From Dongia_A sp039808885 (GTDB lineage Bacteria; Pseudomonadota; Alphaproteobacteria; Dongiales; Dongiaceae): 64,000 bases of DNA. Shown here in pieces: positions 26,763-35,399 of this stretch. Numbering within the stretch: position 1 is the first letter of the stretch; every line of letters begins with the position of its first letter. Where the stretch lies: NCBI GenBank assembly GCA_039808885.1, contig JBDHTX010000010.1, positions 1 through 64,000 of the forward strand. The letters run 5' to 3'. Under the pieces are notes generated by a model, which was not told the origin of the DNA, searched no databases, and worked only from the letters and a program-made list of their open reading frames with translations. A program made the translations under genes and the position numbers.

Positions 26763-28314
26763 GGCCCGCCCCCTCCCCCGCAAAGCCCTGGCCGGCCATC
26801 ATCAGGCCGAGTTCGCGGATCTCGACCCGGCCACGCGCCAGGCTGGGCGAGACCTGGCCGCGGTACATGACGACGACACGGTCGGCCAAGGCGAGCAGTT
26901 CATCGAGATCCTCGGAGATCAGCAGGATGCCGGCGCCGCCCTGACGCGCGGCCAGGAGCTGCCGATGCACGTAGGAGACGGCGCCGATGTCGAGCCCGCG
27001 GCTGGGCTGGTTGGCGAGGATGATGCGCGGCCCCTGCGCCATCTCGCGGCCCAGAATCAGCTTCTGCATGTTGCCGCCGGAGAGCAGCCGCGTGATCGCC
27101 TGCGGGCCGGGGCAGCGCACGTCGTAATCGGCGATGATGCGGGTGGCGAAGTCCCGCGCCGCCTTCCAGTCGATGAGGCCCCGGCGCGAAAAGGGCGGCT
27201 CGCCGTAGCGGGCGGAGATCAGGTTCTCCTCCAGCGTGAGGTCGGCGATCAGGCCCTGGGCGTGGCGGTCCTCAGGGATTCGGCCGATGCCGTAGGCGAC
27301 CATGCGGCCCGGGTCGAAATAGTGAATCTCCTGGCCGAACAGCGCCACTTTTCCGGCGGCGGGCTCGACCATGCCGCTCACCAGATCGGCCAGGACCGAC
27401 TGGCCGTTGCCGGAGACGCCGGCGATGCCGAGGATCTCCCCGCCATGCAGCGTCAGCGTGGCGTCCCGAAGCTGCGCGCGGCCGGATTTCGCGTCCCGCA
27501 CGGTGACACCGGCAAGCTCCAGCACCGCGCCGCCCAGGGGCACCGGATCGACCTTGGGCTCGGGCACGACGCGGCCGACCATCAGCTCCGCCAGTTCGTG
27601 CCGGTCGGTCGCCGACGTGATCCGTTCCGCCACCAGCCTGCCCTGGCGCAGCACCAGGACCCGGTCGCTCGCCGCCATCACCTCATGCAGCTTGTGCGAG
27701 ATGAAGATGACGGCAAGGCCGCGGCTGACCAGCTTGTACAGGGTGGCAAACAGCGCCTCGCTTTCCTGCGGCGTCAGGACGGCGGTCGGCTCGTCGAGGA
27801 TCAGGATGCGCGCGTCGCGATAGAGCGCCTTCAGGATCTCCACCCGCTGGCGCTCGCCGACCGAGAGCTCGGCAATCCGGGCGTCCGGACGAATCGCGAG
27901 ACCGAAGGCTTCCGAGAGCTCCGCCAGCTTTCGCCGTCCCTCGGCGCGGCGCGAGGCGGCACGCCACAGCGCCTCGGTGCCCAGCATGACGTTGTCGAGC
28001 ACGGTCAGGTTGTCGGCCAGGGTGAAATGCTGGTGCACCATGCCGATGCCGCGTTCGAGCGCGGCGCGCGGCGACCCCGGCGGCAGGGCCTCGCCGAAGG
28101 CATTGATCGATCCCTCATCGGCCACGTAGTGACCGAACAGGATGTTCATCAGCGTGGTCTTGCCCGCGCCATTCTCGCCCAGCAGGGCCAGCACCTCGCC
28201 ACGATGCAGATCGAAGGTGATCCCATCATTGGCGAGGAACGGACCGAAGCGCTTGGTAATGCCGGTGAGCCGGAGGACGACCTCCCCCGGCTCTGTCCCA
28301 GCCATGGCTGGCAT
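26752..28314 (-). CDS. ABC transporter ATP-binding protein with two ATPase domains (BMP/nucleoside type)
   Basis: Protein of 520 residues with two nucleotide-binding domains. First: Walker A GENGAGKTT, Q-loop MVHQHFTLADNLTV, signature LSVGERQRVEILKAL, Walker B LILDEPTAVLTP. The second is degenerate (GVSGNGQS in place of Walker A, LSGGNMQKLILGRE, ILANQPSRGLD), as is usual in sugar/nucleoside importers of the RbsA/YufO class. ATG 28305 is an equally possible start. Follows the BMP lipid-free binding protein gene by 13 bases. Confidence 0.93.
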   Translation of the reverse strand: MPAMAGTEPGEVVLRLTGITKRFGPFLANDGITFDLHRGEVLALLGENGAGKTTLMNILFGHYVADEGSINAFGEALPPGSPRAALERGIGMVHQHFTLADNLTVLDNVMLGTEALWRAASRRAEGRRKLAELSEAFGLAIRPDARIAELSVGERQRVEILKALYRDARILILDEPTAVLTPQESEALFATLYKLVSRGLAVIFISHKLHEVMAASDRVLVLRQGRLVAERITSATDRHELAELMVGRVVPEPKVDPVPLGGAVLELAGVTVRDAKSGRAQLRDATLTLHGGEILGIAGVSGNGQSVLADLVSGMVEPAAGKVALFGQEIHYFDPGRMVAYGIGRIPEDRHAQGLIADLTLEENLISARYGEPPFSRRGLIDWKAARDFATRIIADYDVRCPGPQAITRLLSGGNMQKLILGREMAQGPRIILANQPSRGLDIGAVSYVHRQLLAARQGGAGILLISEDLDELLALADRVVVMYRGQVSPSLARGRVEIRELGLMMAGQGFAGEGAGHAA

Positions 28315-28327
28315 CGATGCGACGCCG

Positions 28328-29335
28328 TCAGCTCGATTTCGGCTCGTTGTCGTCGATGGCGACCGAGAAGCTGCCGTCCTTGATCGCCTTTTCCTTCTCG
28401 GCAACCTTGGCGACCACGTCGGCCGGCACCTTGCCCTCGAAGGTGCCGAGCGGCGAGAGCGAGCAGCCGCCGGCCTTCATGAAGGAATAGACGCCGTAAT
28501 CCTCGACCTTGAAGGCGCCCGCCTTCACCGCGGCGATGGCGGCATCCAAGGTCGGCTCGAAATGCCAGAGCGCCGAGGCGACCACCGTGTCCGGGTAATC
28601 CGCCTGGGTGTCGATGACGTTGCCGATGGCGAGCACGCCGCGCTCCTTGGCCGCGTCGGAGACGCCGAAGCGCTCGGCATACATCAGATCGGCTCCGGCA
28701 TCGATCTGGGCGAAGGCCGTCTCCTTGGCCTTCGGCGGATCGAACCAGGAGCCGATGAAGGCGACCTGGAACTTGGTGTCGGGTGCCGTCTCCTTCACGC
28801 CGGCCATGAAGGCGTTCATCAGCCGGTTGACCTCCGGGATCGGATAGCCGCCGACCATGCCGATGTTCTTCTTCTTGGTCATGGCGCCGGCAACGATTCC
28901 GGTCAGATACGAGGCGTCCTGAATGTAGTTGTCGAAGACCGCAAAGTTTGGCACCGCGGCATCCGGCTTGAAGCTGGAGCCGATCAGGAAGGCGCGGTCC
29001 GGATAGTCCTTGGCCACCGCGCGGGCGGCGTCTTCCACCGCAAAGGCCTCGCCGACGATCAGCTGATGCCCCGCCTCGCAATACTCGCGCATCACGCGCT
29101 CGTAGTCGGTGTTCGAGACCTTTTCCGAGAAGGTGTATTCGATGTCGCCGCGCTCCTGGGCCGCCGTCGCGGCCTTGTGGATCCGGCTGACCCACTGCTG
29201 TTCCACCGGCACAGTGTAGATTGCCGCGGTCTTGATCTTGTCCGCCGCCCAGGCGCGCCGGCCCATGCCGCCGAACGCCGAAAGAGCCGCCGCCCCGCCC
29301 GTCGCGAGCAGGACATTACGACGAGAAAACGTCAT
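28328..29335 (-). CDS. BMP-family ABC transporter substrate-binding protein
   Basis: Protein of 335 residues. The N-terminus SRRNVLLATGGAAALSAFGG looks like a twin-arginine signal with only two basic residues before the hydrophobic stretch; cleavage is probably after AWA. The body has the BMP fold: KIKTAAIYTVPVEQQWVSRI and YEYCEAGHQLIVGEAFAVED. No lipobox is present, so it is a soluble periplasmic protein, unlike PnrA lipoproteins. BMP proteins bind nucleosides; here the ligand is likely a pyrimidine base or nucleoside. It is the third gene of the preT operon. Confidence 0.9.
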   Translation of the reverse strand: MTFSRRNVLLATGGAAALSAFGGMGRRAWAADKIKTAAIYTVPVEQQWVSRIHKAATAAQERGDIEYTFSEKVSNTDYERVMREYCEAGHQLIVGEAFAVEDAARAVAKDYPDRAFLIGSSFKPDAAVPNFAVFDNYIQDASYLTGIVAGAMTKKKNIGMVGGYPIPEVNRLMNAFMAGVKETAPDTKFQVAFIGSWFDPPKAKETAFAQIDAGADLMYAERFGVSDAAKERGVLAIGNVIDTQADYPDTVVASALWHFEPTLDAAIAAVKAGAFKVEDYGVYSFMKAGGCSLSPLGTFEGKVPADVVAKVAEKEKAIKDGSFSVAIDDNEPKSS

Positions 29336-29405
29336 CTCCAGTCCCCCTTATCAGCCTGTTTTGGCCCTTTCCGGGCCGTTTCCCTGATCCTGCGCGAACT
29401 CTACC

Positions 29406-30680
29406 CTATTCCGCCGCCTTGCGCATCGGGTTGCGGGGGTCTTGCGTCCAGTTGAGATACGGCTTTCCGGTGTCGACCGCGACCATGGAGATGCAGTCCG
29501 GCACCGGGCAGACGTGGCTGCACAGGTTGCAGCCGACGCATTCGGCGTCGATCACTTCGTAGCGCCGCTTGCCGTCGACGCGCTGGGCGGCGATCGCCTG
29601 ATGCGAGGTGTCCTCGCAGGCGATGTGGCAGAGACCGCACTTGATGCACTTGTCCTGGTCGATCCTGGCGATGGATTTGTAGTTGATGTTGAGGAACTGC
29701 CAGTCGGTGACGTTGGGCACCGCCTTGCCGCGGAAGTCCTCGATGGTCTTGTAGCCCTTGCCGTCCATCCAGTTGGACAGGCCGGAGATCATGTCGTCGA
29801 CGATGCGGAAGCCATAATGCATCGCCGCGGTGCAGACCTGGACCGTGCCGGCGGAGAGCGAGATGAACTCCGCCGCGTCGCGCCAGTTGGCGATGCCGCC
29901 GATGGCCGAGATCGGCAGGCCGAAGGTGTCCTTGTCGCGGGCGATGTCGGCGACCATGTGCATGGCGATCGGCTTCACCGCCGGGCCGCAATAGCCGCCA
30001 TGGGTGCCCTTGCCGTCCACGGTCGGCGTCGGCGCCATGATGTCGAGGTCGATCGACGTGATGGAGTTGATGGTGTTGATCAGCGACACCGCATCCGCCC
30101 CGCCCTCCTTCGCCGCGCGGGCCGGCTTGCGGATGTCGGTGATGTTGGGCGTCAGCTTCACGATCACCGGCATCCGCGTGTGCTGCTTGCACCATCTGGC
30201 GACCATGCCGACATATTCGGGCACCTGGCCGACGGCGGAGCCCATGCCGCGCTCCGACATGCCGTGCGGGCAGCCGAAATTGAGCTCGATCCCGTCGGCG
30301 CCGGTCTCCTCGACCAGCGGCAGGATGCCCTTCCAGGCCTCCTCGGTGCAGGGCACCATCAGCGAAACCACGACCGCACGGCCGGGCCAGTCGCGCTTCA
30401 CCTGCTTGATCTCGCGCAGGTTCACGTCCAGCGGCCGGTCGGTGATCAGCTCGATGTTGTTGAAGCCGATCATGCGCTGGTCGGCGGAATGCAGCGCGCC
30501 GTAGCGCGAGCTCACGTTCACCACCGGCGGATCCTCGCCGAGCGTCTTCCACACCACCCCGCCCCAGCCCGCCTTGAAGGCGCGCACCACGTTGTAGGCC
30601 TTGTCGGTCGGCGGCGCGGAGGCGAGCCAGAACGGATTGGGCGACTTGATGCCGATGAAGTTGCTGCGAAGGTCGGCCAT
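29406..30680 (-). CDS. preA: NAD-dependent dihydropyrimidine dehydrogenase subunit PreA
   Basis: Protein of 424 residues. PreA holds the FMN site and two 4Fe-4S clusters and reduces uracil or thymine to the dihydro form using electrons from PreT. The TIM-barrel has NPFWLASAPPTDKAYNVVRA at the start, NFGCPHGMSERGMG (catalytic Cys region) and LINTINSITSIDLD. Near the C-terminus lie two ferredoxin motifs, CIKCGLCHIAC and CVGCNLCSHVCP. GGAGAG sits ahead of ATG 30680. Separated from preT by 163 bases that contain a dispersed inverted repeat. Confidence 0.95.
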   Translation of the reverse strand: MADLRSNFIGIKSPNPFWLASAPPTDKAYNVVRAFKAGWGGVVWKTLGEDPPVVNVSSRYGALHSADQRMIGFNNIELITDRPLDVNLREIKQVKRDWPGRAVVVSLMVPCTEEAWKGILPLVEETGADGIELNFGCPHGMSERGMGSAVGQVPEYVGMVARWCKQHTRMPVIVKLTPNITDIRKPARAAKEGGADAVSLINTINSITSIDLDIMAPTPTVDGKGTHGGYCGPAVKPIAMHMVADIARDKDTFGLPISAIGGIANWRDAAEFISLSAGTVQVCTAAMHYGFRIVDDMISGLSNWMDGKGYKTIEDFRGKAVPNVTDWQFLNINYKSIARIDQDKCIKCGLCHIACEDTSHQAIAAQRVDGKRRYEVIDAECVGCNLCSHVCPVPDCISMVAVDTGKPYLNWTQDPRNPMRKAAE

Positions 30681-30734
30681 CTCTGCTCTCCATCTCCCGC
30701 CGGACGTCTCACAGACGCCGGCATCCAACTCGAT

Positions 30735-30818
30735 CGTCACCCCGGGCTCGACCCGGGGCCCACCCATCCGCCTGCGTCAAGCCCATCCATGGATCCCGGG
30801 TCAAGCCCGGGATGACGG
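30735..30818. repeat. Dispersed inverted repeat, copy 1
   Basis: Starts GTCACCCCGGGCTCGACCC at 30735 and ends GGTCAAGCCCGGGATGAC at 30801-30818; the two ends are imperfect inverted copies around a variable centre. It lies between preT and preA. Related copies are at 54055-54187 and 55727-55825. Confidence 0.7.
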
Positions 30819-30843
30819 GCAGAGAAGCGGCGCGATCCCGCTC

Positions 30844-32208
30844 CTACCTTCCGCCGCGCAGATAGCGGTCGATGGACCTGGCGGCGATCTTGCCGTCCTC
30901 GACGCTCTGCACGGTCAAATCGATGCCGCTGGCGATGCAGTCGCCGCCGGCCCAGACGTTGGCGAGCGACGTCTTGCGCTCCTCGTTCACGGCGATCTTG
31001 CCACCATGGAGATCGAGGGATTCGCGCGCCTTGCCGTTGACCGGGTCCTTGACCAGCTTCTGGCCGATCGCCTTGAACACCTGATCGCAGAGGATGGAGA
31101 AGGTTTCGCCGGTGCCGACCAGCTGGCCGCGGTCGTCCAGGGCCGTGCGCTCGAACTCGACTTCCTTGACCGCGCCGTTATGGCCGAGGAGGCGCAGGGG
31201 CCGTGCCCAATGCTTCAGCTTCACGCCATTGACCTGGGCGAATTCCTGCTCGTGCCAGGTGGCGCTCATATGCTCGGGGCCGCGGCGATAGACCAGGGTC
31301 ACGTCCTCGGCGCCCAGGCGCTTGGTCTGCACCGAGATGTCGATCGCGGTGTTGCCCCCGCCGATGACGACGATCCTGCGGCCGACCTTCAGCTTCGACT
31401 TGTCGGCCGTCTGGCGCAAATTGGCGATATAGGCAACGGCGTCCTCGACGCCGCTCAGCTTGTCCTCGCCCTCCAGCCCCAGTGCATTGACGCCGGCGAG
31501 GCCGAAGCCGAGGAACACGGCATCGAAATCCTTGCGCAGCTGGTCGAGGGTCACGTCGCGGCCGAGCGCCTGGCCGGTCTTCACCGAGATGCCGCCGATG
31601 GACAGGATGAACTGCACCTCCGCCTGGGCGAAGTCGTTCACGGTCTTGTAGGCGGCGATGCCGTATTCGTTGAGACCGCCGAGCTTTGGCCTGGCCTCGA
31701 AGATCGTCACGTCATGCCCCTGCACCGCGAGCGCGTGGGCGCAGGACAAGCCCGCCGGCCCACCGCCGATGACGGCGACGCGCTTGCCGGTCGGCTTCTG
31801 ACGGCTGAATGGCCGGTGATTGCTCTGCAGCAGGTGGTCGACGGCGAAGCGTTGCAGCATGCCGATATTGACCGGCTTGTCCTCCGAGGTGTTGCGGACG
31901 CATTTGTCCTCGCACAGGATCTCGGTCGGGCAAACCCTGGCGCACATGCCGCCAAGAATGTTCGCCTCGAGAATCTCCTGCGCGGCGCCCAGCGTGTTGC
32001 CGGTGTTCACCATGCGGATGAAGTTGGGGATGTCGATCGAGGTCGGGCAGGCCTCGACGCACGGGGCGTCGTGGCAGAAATAGCAGCGGCTGCTTTCGAT
32101 CAGCGCCTTCTTGCGGTCGAGGGGCGGCTTGATGTCCTCGAAATTCGCCGCGACCTCTTCCGGCCGCAGGCGGCCGGCGGCGATGTCCGGCGTTGCCGAT
32201 TGCGTCAT
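30844..32208 (-). CDS. preT: Dihydropyrimidine dehydrogenase subunit PreT
   Basis: Protein of 454 residues. It passes electrons from NADH through FAD and Fe-S centres to PreA. The N-terminal ferredoxin-like region has CYFCHDAPCVEACPTSIDIP and GMCARVCPTEILCEDKC. Then come the FAD-binding site GGGPAGLSCAHAL and the NAD site VIGGGNTAIDISVQ. ATG 32208 follows GGGAGGGG; a TTG one codon upstream is unlikely. First gene of the operon, with two RutR-type operators 105-144 bases upstream. Confidence 0.95.
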   Translation of the reverse strand: MTQSATPDIAAGRLRPEEVAANFEDIKPPLDRKKALIESSRCYFCHDAPCVEACPTSIDIPNFIRMVNTGNTLGAAQEILEANILGGMCARVCPTEILCEDKCVRNTSEDKPVNIGMLQRFAVDHLLQSNHRPFSRQKPTGKRVAVIGGGPAGLSCAHALAVQGHDVTIFEARPKLGGLNEYGIAAYKTVNDFAQAEVQFILSIGGISVKTGQALGRDVTLDQLRKDFDAVFLGFGLAGVNALGLEGEDKLSGVEDAVAYIANLRQTADKSKLKVGRRIVVIGGGNTAIDISVQTKRLGAEDVTLVYRRGPEHMSATWHEQEFAQVNGVKLKHWARPLRLLGHNGAVKEVEFERTALDDRGQLVGTGETFSILCDQVFKAIGQKLVKDPVNGKARESLDLHGGKIAVNEERKTSLANVWAGGDCIASGIDLTVQSVEDGKIAARSIDRYLRGGR

Positions 32209-32312
32209 CAACCCCTCCCAAAGGTCGCTGCCACAAATTCCCGGCTTGGGCCACGCACCTCGGTGCGCGCCTGACCGTCACTGGCATGTTGTTGCGCGGA
32301 TTGTGGGGAAGT

Positions 32313-32328
32313 TTGACCAATTGATCAA
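32313..32328. promoter_or_regulatory. RutR-type operator 1 between preT and the tetR gene
   Basis: TTGACCAATTGATCAA, palindromic but for one base and close to TTGACCAnnTGGTCAA of E. coli RutR. Its centre is 24 bases from that of the next site. Confidence 0.75.
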
Positions 32329-32336
32329 GAATATTT

Positions 32337-32352
32337 TTGACCAATCGGACAA
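32337..32352. promoter_or_regulatory. RutR-type operator 2 between preT and the tetR gene
   Basis: TTGACCAATCGGACAA, 16 bases with the same outer halves as operator 1, in the same orientation and near-palindromic. It lies 69-84 bases before the regulator start. Confidence 0.72.
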
Positions 32353-32420
32353 GTTTTTTCTTTGCTTCCCCCGCCGCTGCGGGTCCAATAAGACACGTTC
32401 GCAAATGGAGATCAGAGGCA

Positions 32421-33083
32421 TTGGCAAGTAACGATCCGATGGAGGCCGAACCCGGCGGCGGCGTGCGCCAGCGCAGCCGCGCCAGCATCGAGCGACGCAT
32501 CCTCGAGGCCGCCGAATCGGTCTTTGCCGAAGCGGGATTCAACGGCGCCACGACGGCGGAGATCGCCCGGCGCGCCGGTATCCCGAAGGCGAACCTGCAC
32601 TATTATTTCAAGACCAAGGAAGAACTCTATCAGCAGGTCCTGACCGGGATCATCAACACCTGGCTGCACACTGCCGACGAGATCACCGCGGATGCCGACC
32701 CGGCGCGCGCGCTCGCCCATTACATCACCGCCAAGATCGAACTGGCCCGCACGCAGCCGATCCCGTCCCGCGTTTTCGCCAACGAGATCATTCACGGCGC
32801 GCCGCATCTGGGCAGCTATCTCGGCACCGAGCTGCGCAGCTGGGTCGATGCCAAGGCAAAGGTGATCAAGGGCTGGATCGCCGCCGGGAAGATGCGCGAC
32901 GTCGATCCCCGGCATCTGCTGTTCATGATCTGGGCCAGCACCCAGACCTATGCCGACTTCGCCTCGCAGATTTCCGCCGTGCTTGGCCGCGATCAGCTAT
33001 CGCCGCCGGAGTACAAATCCGTCGCGCGGCAGGCGACGGAAATCATCCTGCGCGGCTGCGGACTGACGCCGCCCGGCGCCTGA
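32421..33083 (+). CDS. rutR: RutR-like TetR family transcriptional regulator
   Basis: Protein of 220 residues from TTG 32421 (GGAG ten bases upstream); ATG 32439, which lacks a ribosome site, is the alternative and gives 214. The helix-turn-helix is TTAEIARRAGIPKANLHYYF. The ligand domain has SRVFANEIIHGAPHLGSYL, IKGWIAAGKMRDVDPRHLLF and MIWASTQTYADFA, matching E. coli RutR, which binds uracil and thymine and releases its operators. Divergent from preT, with two operators between, so it probably represses both and responds to uracil. The link is strong for the family and inferred for the ligand. Confidence 0.88.
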   Translation: MASNDPMEAEPGGGVRQRSRASIERRILEAAESVFAEAGFNGATTAEIARRAGIPKANLHYYFKTKEELYQQVLTGIINTWLHTADEITADADPARALAHYITAKIELARTQPIPSRVFANEIIHGAPHLGSYLGTELRSWVDAKAKVIKGWIAAGKMRDVDPRHLLFMIWASTQTYADFASQISAVLGRDQLSPPEYKSVARQATEIILRGCGLTPPGA

Positions 33084-33160
33084 AACAGGCGCCATCGGCT
33101 ACGCGCGGAATCCGGCCTCTTCCCGCCACGGCTCTGAAACGGCGGCGCCGCGACGCGGCG

Positions 33161-33391
33161 TCAGGCGCGCTTGCTCTCTGCGGCAGCTGCTTCGCTGGCA
33201 ACCTCGCTCGCCACATCGATGAAATGCGCGAGCTCGCCCTTCTGCATCTGGCGCGCCATCTTGCCCAGACGCCGCAATTCCTTGCGAATATAGTCCATGC
33301 TTTGCGCCGCTTCAGGCGCCGTGGCGCGCGCAGTTGCGCCCTGCCGATGACCGTTCACTGCGCCGGTTGCGTTGACAGCCCCATGCAACAC
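33161..33391 (-). CDS. Hypothetical small protein
   Basis: Protein of 76 residues from GTG 33391, chosen because AGGAGGGG lies directly before it. The C-terminal half, MDYIRKELRRLGKMARQMQKG then ELAHFIDVASEVASEAAAAE, is predicted helical and amphipathic; no known domain. ATG 33298 is a shorter alternative. It lies downstream of the regulator gene on the opposite strand (convergent). Function unknown. Confidence 0.5.
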   Translation of the reverse strand: MLHGAVNATGAVNGHRQGATARATAPEAAQSMDYIRKELRRLGKMARQMQKGELAHFIDVASEVASEAAAAESKRA

Positions 33392-33882
33392 TTGCCCCTC
33401 CTGGTCGTAAGACACCCCAACGATTGCGAACCTGCCGTGCCGGCCAGCGGCAAACGCGGAGCGGCCACAAGCAGGCGCGCCCGGTCAAATACGAATGCAG
33501 GCCGACGACACAAACCGGTCGGAGCAGTGCTGCTGGCAATTGACGCGGAGGCCTATCCCGACCCGGTCCGAAAACGAGGCGCCCCCGCCCCTCAGTCATG
33601 TCCCCGACGCAAACAGCGGCGCAAGAAAACTAGCCACCATTTCCTAAATCTCGTCAGGTTCCTAGGACCAAGTCAAGATTGATCAGCAAGAGACCTCCTT
33701 GAAGTTGCATGTGCAATACTTTGGCGCGGATTCACATAATTGGACCGCAGCGTCTCATAGCACCGCATTATTTCCGCCGATGCCCTTCAGGGGTCCAAGG
33801 CGCGGGCACAGCGCCCCGCAAACAAAAGCGGCCGGCAATGCCGGCCGCTGCGAGGGAGAGGAAACGAGGACGATCGATGTGA
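33392..33882. other. Gap without a convincing gene
   Basis: A gap of 491 bases between two minus-strand genes. It has an AT-richer part (33620-33780), the operator-like palindrome TTGCATGTGCAA (33705-33716), a strong Shine-Dalgarno AAGGAGGT on the minus strand (33693-33700) with only a very short frame after it, and the hydA terminator. Confidence 0.4.
33815..33849 (-). terminator. Rho-independent terminator of the dihydropyrimidinase gene
   Basis: On the minus strand a near-perfect stem of about ten pairs (AGCGGCCGGCA/TGCCGGCCGCT, 33827-33849) is followed by TTTTGTTT. It begins 33 bases after the stop of the dihydropyrimidinase gene. Confidence 0.85.
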
Positions 33883-35334
33883 CTACTGTGCCGCCTTGCG
33901 TGGCACGGAGCGCGGCGCGCGCGCCTGGTTAACCTTCGACAGCGCGTCGAACATGGCCGGGAATGGCGGGCGGTTGACGTAGCGCCCGGCGCCCTTCTCG
34001 ACATCGAGCTTGCCGTTGGCCCAGACCACCTTGCCGCGGCTGATCGTGTGGCTCGGAACACCCTTCACGGTCATGCCTTCGAAGATGTTGAAGTCGACCT
34101 TCTGGTGATGCGTCTTGGCCGAGATGGTGCGCGTGCCTTCCGGGTCCCAGACCACGAGGTCGGCGTCGGCGCCGACGCTGACCGAGCCCTTGCGCGGATA
34201 GATGTTGAAGATCTGCGCGGCGTTGGCGGAGGTCACCTTGACGAACTCGCTCGGCGTCAGCCGGCCGGTGCCGACGCCGTGATGCCACAACACCGCCATG
34301 CGGTCCTCGACGCCGCCGGTGCCGTTCGGGATGCGCGAGAAGTCGTTGCGGCCCATCGCCTTCTGGTCGGCGCAGAAGCAGCAATGGTCGGTGGCCGTCG
34401 TCTGCAGATTGCCCGATTGCAGGGCGCGCCAGAGATATTCCTGGTTCTCCTTCGGCCGGAACGGCGGGCTCATCACATGCGCCGCGGCAAAGTTCCAGTC
34501 CGGGTGGCGATAGACGGAATCGTCGACCAGCAGATGGCCAGCCAGGACCTCGCCATAGACGCGCTGGCCTTCCAGCCGCGCGCGGATGATCGCCTCGACC
34601 GATTCCTTGCAGGAATTGTGCACGATGTAGAGCGGCGCGCCGAGGACCTGCGCCACCCTGATTGCACGATTTGCCGCCTCGCCCTCCACTTCGGGCGGAC
34701 GCGACAGCGGATGGCCTTCCGGTCCAGTGATGCCGCGCTTCAGGATCTCCTGCTGCAGGTGGTAGACGAGCTCGCCGTTCTCCGCATGCACGGTGGCCAG
34801 GGCGCCCAGCTCCTGGCAGCGCGAGAAGCTCTTCACCAGGTTCTCGTCCGGCACCATGATGGCGTTCTTGTAGGCCATGAAGTGCTTGAAGGAATTGACG
34901 CCCTTCTCCTTCACCAGCGTGCCCATGTCGCGCGAGACCTCGTCGCTCCACCAGGTGATGGCGACGTGGAAGGAATAATCGGCGCAGGATTTTTCCGCCC
35001 ATTCGCGCCACTGATCGTAGGCGGTCATGATCGAGGAGTTCGGGGCCGGGATCACGAAGTCGATGATCATCGTCGTGCCGCCGGCGAGCGCCGCGGCCGT
35101 GCCGGTGAAGAAGTCCTCGCTCGCCACCGTCCCCATGAAGGGCAGCTGCATATGCGTGTGCGGGTCGATGCCGCCCGGCATCACATATTGCCCGCCAGCG
35201 TCGACCACCCTGGCGCCGCTCGGCGCATCGAGTTTCTCGCCCACCGCCTTGATCACGCCGTCGGCGCAATAGACATCGGCGCGACCCGACCCTTCGGCCG
35301 TCACCACCGTGCCGCCACGAATCAGCAAAGACAT
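33883..35334 (-). CDS. hydA: Dihydropyrimidinase
   Basis: Protein of 483 residues of the cyclic amidohydrolase family; opens dihydrouracil to N-carbamoyl-beta-alanine. Metal ligands: H59 and H61 (DPHTHMQLPF), carboxylated K150 (SFKHFMAYK), H183 (VHAENGE), H239 (IVHNSC) and D316 (ATDHCCF). ATG 35334 follows GGGAGG; ATG 35349 is less likely. A RutR-type operator lies 50-65 bases upstream. D-hydantoinase is the alternative label; the pathway context favours dihydropyrimidinase. Confidence 0.94.
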   Translation of the reverse strand: MSLLIRGGTVVTAEGSGRADVYCADGVIKAVGEKLDAPSGARVVDAGGQYVMPGGIDPHTHMQLPFMGTVASEDFFTGTAAALAGGTTMIIDFVIPAPNSSIMTAYDQWREWAEKSCADYSFHVAITWWSDEVSRDMGTLVKEKGVNSFKHFMAYKNAIMVPDENLVKSFSRCQELGALATVHAENGELVYHLQQEILKRGITGPEGHPLSRPPEVEGEAANRAIRVAQVLGAPLYIVHNSCKESVEAIIRARLEGQRVYGEVLAGHLLVDDSVYRHPDWNFAAAHVMSPPFRPKENQEYLWRALQSGNLQTTATDHCCFCADQKAMGRNDFSRIPNGTGGVEDRMAVLWHHGVGTGRLTPSEFVKVTSANAAQIFNIYPRKGSVSVGADADLVVWDPEGTRTISAKTHHQKVDFNIFEGMTVKGVPSHTISRGKVVWANGKLDVEKGAGRYVNRPPFPAMFDALSKVNQARAPRSVPRKAAQ

Positions 35335-35383
35335 GCGCTGACCTCCCATGGTTTCGCGTAGGACTTGGGTTCAACCCCAAGAG

Positions 35384-35399
35384 TTGTCCAATTGGTCAA
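35384..35399 (-). promoter_or_regulatory. RutR-type operator of hydA
   Basis: TTGTCCAATTGGTCAA, near-perfect palindrome and only one base from the E. coli RutR consensus in its outer parts. An inverted repeat CTTGGGTT/AACCCCAAG (35364-35381) lies between it and the hydA start. Confidence 0.75.

Noticed and set aside
33312..33599. Frame of 95 codons on the minus strand upstream of the small hypothetical gene
   Set aside because: It overlaps the better-supported GTG 33391 frame, which has a strong ribosome site, and its composition is Arg/Gly-rich shadow type.
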